Positions 61,272-64,000 of a DNA stretch of 64,000 bases are shown piece by piece. How positions within the stretch are numbered: the first letter of the stretch is position 1; every line of letters starts with the position of its first letter. The notes under the pieces are model-generated. The model was not told where the DNA came from and did not search any database. It was given only the letters and a program-made list of their open reading frames with translations. The position numbers and the translations under genes were made by a program. Source of the DNA: Flavobacteriales bacterium (lineage in GTDB: Bacteria; Bacteroidota; Bacteroidia; Flavobacteriales_F; PHOS-HE28); contig CP064979.1 in NCBI GenBank assembly GCA_016699575.1, forward strand, positions 1-64,000, read 5' to 3'.

Positions 61272-61669
61272 GCACCACCACCACAGCACCCAAGAAGGTG
61301 CACATGATCGACCTGCACAACGACCACAAGCTCTGGCTCAACGTGCTCTCCTTCTGCAAGGAAGAGATCGGCATCCTGGAACACCGCATGGAGGACATCG
61401 CACGCCGCAACAACGGCGCCGAGGTGATGGCCGAACTGGAGCACTTCCAGAACCAGTACATCCGCCAGCGCGAAGTGATCGATGAACTGCGCCACGAGGT
61501 GAAGCAGCACGAGAACCACCTGGAAAAGATGGAACGGGAACACCCTGTTGCATCGGACCATGTGCTCTTCAACGACCACACCAAGATGCGCGAGGACATC
61601 GCCACGTTCGAGAAGCTCTACCACGAGCTGAAGGCGGACTTCATGCGCTGGTTGGCCAAGCGCATGTGA
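61268..61669 (+). CDS. Coiled-coil hypothetical protein at the end of the cco operon
   Basis: A 133-residue soluble helical protein (VLSFCKEEIGILEHRMEDIA, EVIDELRHEVKQHENHLEKM) with no signal peptide. Translationally coupled to safE by a 4-nt overlap, so it belongs to the operon. No recognised family; a role in oxidase regulation or assembly would be inference. Confidence 0.65.
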   Translation: MSTTTTAPKKVHMIDLHNDHKLWLNVLSFCKEEIGILEHRMEDIARRNNGAEVMAELEHFQNQYIRQREVIDELRHEVKQHENHLEKMEREHPVASDHVLFNDHTKMREDIATFEKLYHELKADFMRWLAKRM

Positions 61670-61683
61670 GCATCGGGCGCTCT

Positions 61684-61697
61684 GTGATGTTCATCAC
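61684..61697. promoter_or_regulatory. FNR-like operator/promoter site of the thioredoxin operon
   Basis: GTGATGTTCATCAC, a perfect palindrome apart from its two central bases, with the TGAT-N4-ATCA core of FNR-type sites. The -7-like GTTCTTTG lies at 61720-61727, predicting a start at ~61732 and placing the site at -41.5, the class II activator position. Same 14-mer as at 46439. Confidence 0.6.
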
Positions 61698-61744
61698 GGT
61701 GCTTCCGACCGCGGGTTTCGTTCTTTGTGGTCAAACAACAAGGC

Positions 61745-61963
61745 ATGAAACCGAACATGGGTACCGCGGACAAAACCATCCGCTTGATCATTGCGGCGAT
61801 CATCGCCGTACTGTACTTCACCGGGACTGTTTCCGGCACATTGGGCCTCGTGCTGCTGGCGTTGGCCGCTGTGTTCGCCCTCACCAGTTTCATCAGCTTC
61901 TGCCCGCTGTATGCCCCTTTCGGCATCAACACGGGAAAGAAGAAGTCCACAACCGGCCACTGA
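61745..61963 (+). CDS. DUF2892-family small inner-membrane protein
   Basis: A 72-residue protein starting KPNMGTADKTIRLIIAAIIA, with two membrane spans and the family's Cys in FISFCPLYAPFGINTGK. YgaP-type DUF2892 proteins are often tied to rhodanese or thioredoxin functions. It is the first gene of a three-gene operon with a membrane protein and thioredoxin. Confidence 0.85.
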   Translation: MKPNMGTADKTIRLIIAAIIAVLYFTGTVSGTLGLVLLALAAVFALTSFISFCPLYAPFGINTGKKKSTTGH

Positions 61964-61964
61964 C

Positions 61965-62204
61965 GTGTTCAAGGAACGCCTACTGACCGGTTGGAACGGC
62001 GCGCGCTGGCTGCGGCTCGTGTTCGCATTGGTGTTCCTGGCCGCCGGCCTCAAGGACCATGAACCAATGGCCTATATAGCAGCGGTCTTCTTCGGTGTAC
62101 AGGCAGTGTTCAACGTTGGCTGCTGCGGCATCGGAGCGTGTGCACCGGCGCGCAGTTCGACCAAGGCCGATCCCGGCAACATCACCTACGAACGCTTGGA
62201 CTGA
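61965..62204 (+). CDS. Small membrane protein preceding thioredoxin
   Basis: A 79-residue protein from GTG 61965, 1 nt after the DUF2892 stop. It has one or two spans (LVFALVFLAAGLKDHEPMAYI) and a Cys cluster GCCGIGACAP near the C-terminus. It resembles DUF2892-like proteins. Function unknown; the cysteines fit a redox role beside thioredoxin. Confidence 0.65.
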   Translation: MFKERLLTGWNGARWLRLVFALVFLAAGLKDHEPMAYIAAVFFGVQAVFNVGCCGIGACAPARSSTKADPGNITYERLD

Positions 62205-62206
62205 CC

Positions 62207-62509
62207 ATGGACCAACCCACCTTCAACGAACTGATCCACGGTAACAAGCCCGTGGTGGTCGACTTCTTCGCCGAGTGGTGCGGGCCCTGCAAGGCCATGA
62301 AGCCCATCCTCGAGGAATTCAAGCAGCGCATCGGCGACAGGGCCGTGGTGCTGAAAGTGGACGTGGACAAGAACCCTGCGGCCGCACAGGCTTATCAGGT
62401 GCGCGGCGTGCCCACGTTGGCCATTTTCCGCAACGGGGATGTGGTATGGCGCGTGTCAGGAGTGGTGAGCGCGCAGCAACTGCAGGAGGCCGTGGAACGC
62501 CACGCCTAA
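62207..62509 (+). CDS. Thioredoxin
   Basis: A 100-residue thioredoxin with the active site FFAEWCGPCKAMKP (Cys25 and Cys28), the conserved cis-Pro loop RGVPTLAIF and normal length. It has no signal peptide and so acts in the cytoplasm. The upstream FNR-like site suggests expression at low oxygen or with reactive nitrogen species. The stop overlaps that of the convergent Crp/Fnr gene. Confidence 0.93.
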   Translation: MDQPTFNELIHGNKPVVVDFFAEWCGPCKAMKPILEEFKQRIGDRAVVLKVDVDKNPAAAQAYQVRGVPTLAIFRNGDVVWRVSGVVSAQQLQEAVERHA

Positions 62510-63111
62510 GGCACGTTCGGGTGCACGGTAATGGTGCCCCGCGCCAGGTCCACCCGGCCCCGTTGCACGAGTTGGTGCAATAACCGAGTGATCACTTCGC
62601 GGGGCGAATTCAACTCGTCCGCGATCTCCTGGTGCGTCACCTTCAAGGTGGTGTTGCCGGTGGCCTGCACCCGGCGCACGAGGTAGTTCCACAGTTGTTC
62701 ATCGAGGCGGGTGAAGGCCACCACTTCCAAGGTTTCGAGCAGTTCGTTGAACCGTTGGGTCTGGGTGTCACTGACGAAGTAGCGCCACTCCGGGTACTTC
62801 ATCCATTCATCGAGCCGTTCGATGGGGACGAGCAGGAGGTCGGCATCTTCCTCCACCACGGCCCGCACGGTGCTCACACGGCGCCCCACGCAGCAGGTCA
62901 TGCTCACGGCGCACGATTCACCGGGCATGATGTGGTACAGGAACCGTTCCTGGCCTTCGTTGTTCTGAGCGAGAATGCGCAGGCTGCCCCCCGTCACGAT
63001 GGGGATGTGCGTGATGGGATCGCCAGCCCGCATGATGACCGTGCCTGCCGGGAGATGCTTGTGCACGGCGTTCCGCTCCAGCTCGGTCGACAACACAGTA
63101 TCCTTGAACAT
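62506..63111 (-). CDS. Crp/Fnr-family transcriptional regulator
   Basis: A 201-residue protein with an N-terminal cyclic-nucleotide-binding-like beta-barrel (LPAGTVIMRAGDPITHIPIV) and a C-terminal winged HTH (THQEIADELNSPREVITRLL). The recognition helix pattern E-x-x-T-R is close to the FNR type (E-x-x-S-R), which reads TGAT half sites. Cys67, Cys73 and Cys74 might sense redox state but do not form the FNR cluster pattern. TACTTTGC precedes the ATG by 12 nt. It is a good candidate to bind the palindromes in this window. Confidence 0.9.
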   Translation of the reverse strand: MFKDTVLSTELERNAVHKHLPAGTVIMRAGDPITHIPIVTGGSLRILAQNNEGQERFLYHIMPGESCAVSMTCCVGRRVSTVRAVVEEDADLLLVPIERLDEWMKYPEWRYFVSDTQTQRFNELLETLEVVAFTRLDEQLWNYLVRRVQATGNTTLKVTHQEIADELNSPREVITRLLHQLVQRGRVDLARGTITVHPNVP

Positions 63112-63115
63112 GGCG

Positions 63116-63123
63116 GCAAAGTA
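63116..63123 (-). promoter_or_regulatory. Putative -7 element of the Crp/Fnr gene
   Basis: On the minus strand TACTTTGC begins exactly 12 nt before the ATG at 63111. Confidence 0.5.
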
Positions 63124-63135
63124 CCGCCCGGGCGG

Positions 63136-63522
63136 TCAATCGCGCGGTGCCCCGGCCTTGTCGAAGTGGAAGAACAGGTTGGCCCAGATGATCTTGCTGG
63201 TGGCGTAGAACCATGGCGCACCGATCAAGAGCGTGGCTATGATGGACCCCAGAACCGTCCACATGCCGGCCGAAGGCCACAGCACATAGAAGGCCACCCA
63301 CACGGCCACGCTCACCGCCACACCGATAGCGTAGGACACGTACATGGCCCCGTAGTAGAAACCTGGCTCCATGCTGAACTTCCGCTTGCAGGCCGGGCAT
63401 TGTGCGTGCGTGTCACCTGCCTTGGCCAGGTCGTACGGATGCGAAACGAAGAACTCCCCTTCGTGGCAATACGGGCACTTGCGGTTCAGGATGCTGTACA
63501 GTTTGGTCTGCTTCCAAGCCAT
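63136..63522 (-). CDS. DUF983-family membrane protein
   Basis: A 128-residue protein. It has two zinc-ribbon-like pairs (RKCPYCHEGEFF and AQCPACKRKF) and two membrane spans, which is the DUF983 arrangement. Often found near cytochrome oxidase genes; the function is unknown. It lies 25 nt upstream of the Crp/Fnr start and may be co-transcribed with it. Confidence 0.9.
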   Translation of the reverse strand: MAWKQTKLYSILNRKCPYCHEGEFFVSHPYDLAKAGDTHAQCPACKRKFSMEPGFYYGAMYVSYAIGVAVSVAVWVAFYVLWPSAGMWTVLGSIIATLLIGAPWFYATSKIIWANLFFHFDKAGAPRD

Positions 63523-63571
63523 GCTGCAAAGAGAAGCAAGAAGATGCCGACCAGCGTGACCGAACTCACAT

Positions 63572-64000
63572 TCAGCCCTTCTGTTCCAGCACGAGCAACG
63601 GCAGGTCGCTCTGTAAGGCCAGTTCCTTGGTGGTGCTCGGGTTGAAGATCCGCTTCATGAAGCCCAGGTGGCGGTGCAGCACGCAGACCATGTCGCAATG
63701 GCGGCGCCGTGCCAGTCGCTCCAAGGCGTCCACGGCATCGTCGCCGGTGGCCGTGGTGAACGAATGCGGCACATCGGCCAGCGCAACGTTGTACATGCTG
63801 CTGCTCCACTGGTCCGCTCCTTCGGGCACTTCAACGGGCAGGTGCGCTATGATCACCTCCGCCTTGTTCCGTGCGGCCAACATGCGCAACATGGAATGGT
63901 CGGCCCTGTAGGAGCCGTCGTGATCATCGCCCAGGACGATGCGTTGCAGCGGATGCAACGGCACATGTTCCGGCACGGCCAACACCGGCACCCGGCTGTT
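63572..64000 (-). CDS. Universal stress protein family, 5' end outside the window
   Basis: The frame is open to the right edge of the window, so this is the C-terminal ~142 residues. HPLQRIVLGDDHDGSYRADH begins a UspA domain and FMKRIFNPSTTKELALQSDL ends with PLLVLEQKG, the conserved last strand. Tandem-domain USPs of ~280 residues are common in Bacteroidota. No complete ATP-binding G-x(2)-G-x(9)-G is seen. Near oxidase and Crp/Fnr genes, a microaerobic stress role is likely. Confidence 0.85.
   Translation of the reverse strand, partial: NSRVPVLAVPEHVPLHPLQRIVLGDDHDGSYRADHSMLRMLAARNKAEVIIAHLPVEVPEGADQWSSSMYNVALADVPHSFTTATGDDAVDALERLARRRHCDMVCVLHRHLGFMKRIFNPSTTKELALQSDLPLLVLEQKG

Noticed and set aside
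1..64000. tRNA, rRNA, tmRNA or riboswitch genes
   Set aside because: No cloverleaf, rRNA core or recognised aptamer sequence was seen on reading both strands; a covariance search would be needed to exclude small RNAs.

Overview
The window is a 64 kb, roughly 60% G+C chromosomal segment that most likely comes from a high-GC member of the Bacteroidota, order Flavobacteriales. The evidence is: several secreted proteins with type IX secretion (T9SS) C-terminal sorting domains and one with a gliding-motility-type C-terminal domain; a fused CcoN-CcoO cbb3 oxidase subunit; SusCD-free but SSF- and WG-repeat-rich gene content; almost no Shine-Dalgarno sequences; and a recurring TAnnTTTG-like element placed exactly 12 nt before many start codons. 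No rRNA, tRNA or CRISPR array was found.

Region 1 (1-15.4 kb) is a defence-type accessory island. It opens with a 4-bp-overlapping operon: the end of a type I methyltransferase (hsdM), a PD-(D/E)XK nuclease-like gene, a frameshifted hsdS and a further possible nuclease-like gene. A 60-bp scrap of a second hsdS tail follows, then a PIN-type gene split by an IS3-family (IS407-group) element. After that come a secreted subtilisin-like protease, a DUF488 gene with an unknown partner, a frameshifted hsdR, another putative nuclease-like gene and a VRR-NUC-like gene. Both hsdS and hsdR carry one-base indels in short homopolymers, so the restriction system is either decaying or affected by sequencing error.

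Region 2 (15.4-38.5 kb) mixes envelope and secreted functions: a YCF48-repeat T9SS protein, small membrane and lipoproteins, CsbD, a glycine-rich protein, an esterase, an SSF symporter, a membrane-anchored class III cyclase, a spermidine-synthase-like methyltransferase, a 1735-residue repeat adhesin containing an exact 417-bp tandem repeat, a WG-repeat protein, an MMPL/RND-type exporter and a TPR-like protein.

Region 3 (38.6-45.0 kb) is housekeeping: trmD, a methyltransferase gene, rplS, then a gcvT-comB-phospholipase-C-like operon and a PIN-PhoH ATPase. The second, identical-length copy of the IS (45142-46402), in inverted orientation to the first, follows.

Region 4 (46.5-54.7 kb) holds a five-gene, tightly packed minus-strand operon of secreted proteins. 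Its last gene fuses a phage-tail-spike-type S74 intramolecular chaperone to a T9SS signal. More T9SS proteins, a GIY-YIG-like gene and a rhodanese lipoprotein follow.

Region 5 (54.8-64 kb) is the microaerobic respiration cluster ccoS-ccoNO-ccoQ-ccoP-ccoG-ccoH-safE, followed by a short redox operon (two small membrane proteins and a thioredoxin), a Crp/Fnr regulator, a DUF983 gene and a universal stress protein cut by the window end. FNR-like palindromes (TGAT-N4-ATCA type) lie before the thioredoxin operon at the class II activator distance, before ccoS, and next to IS copy 2, suggesting that the local Crp/Fnr protein controls these units.
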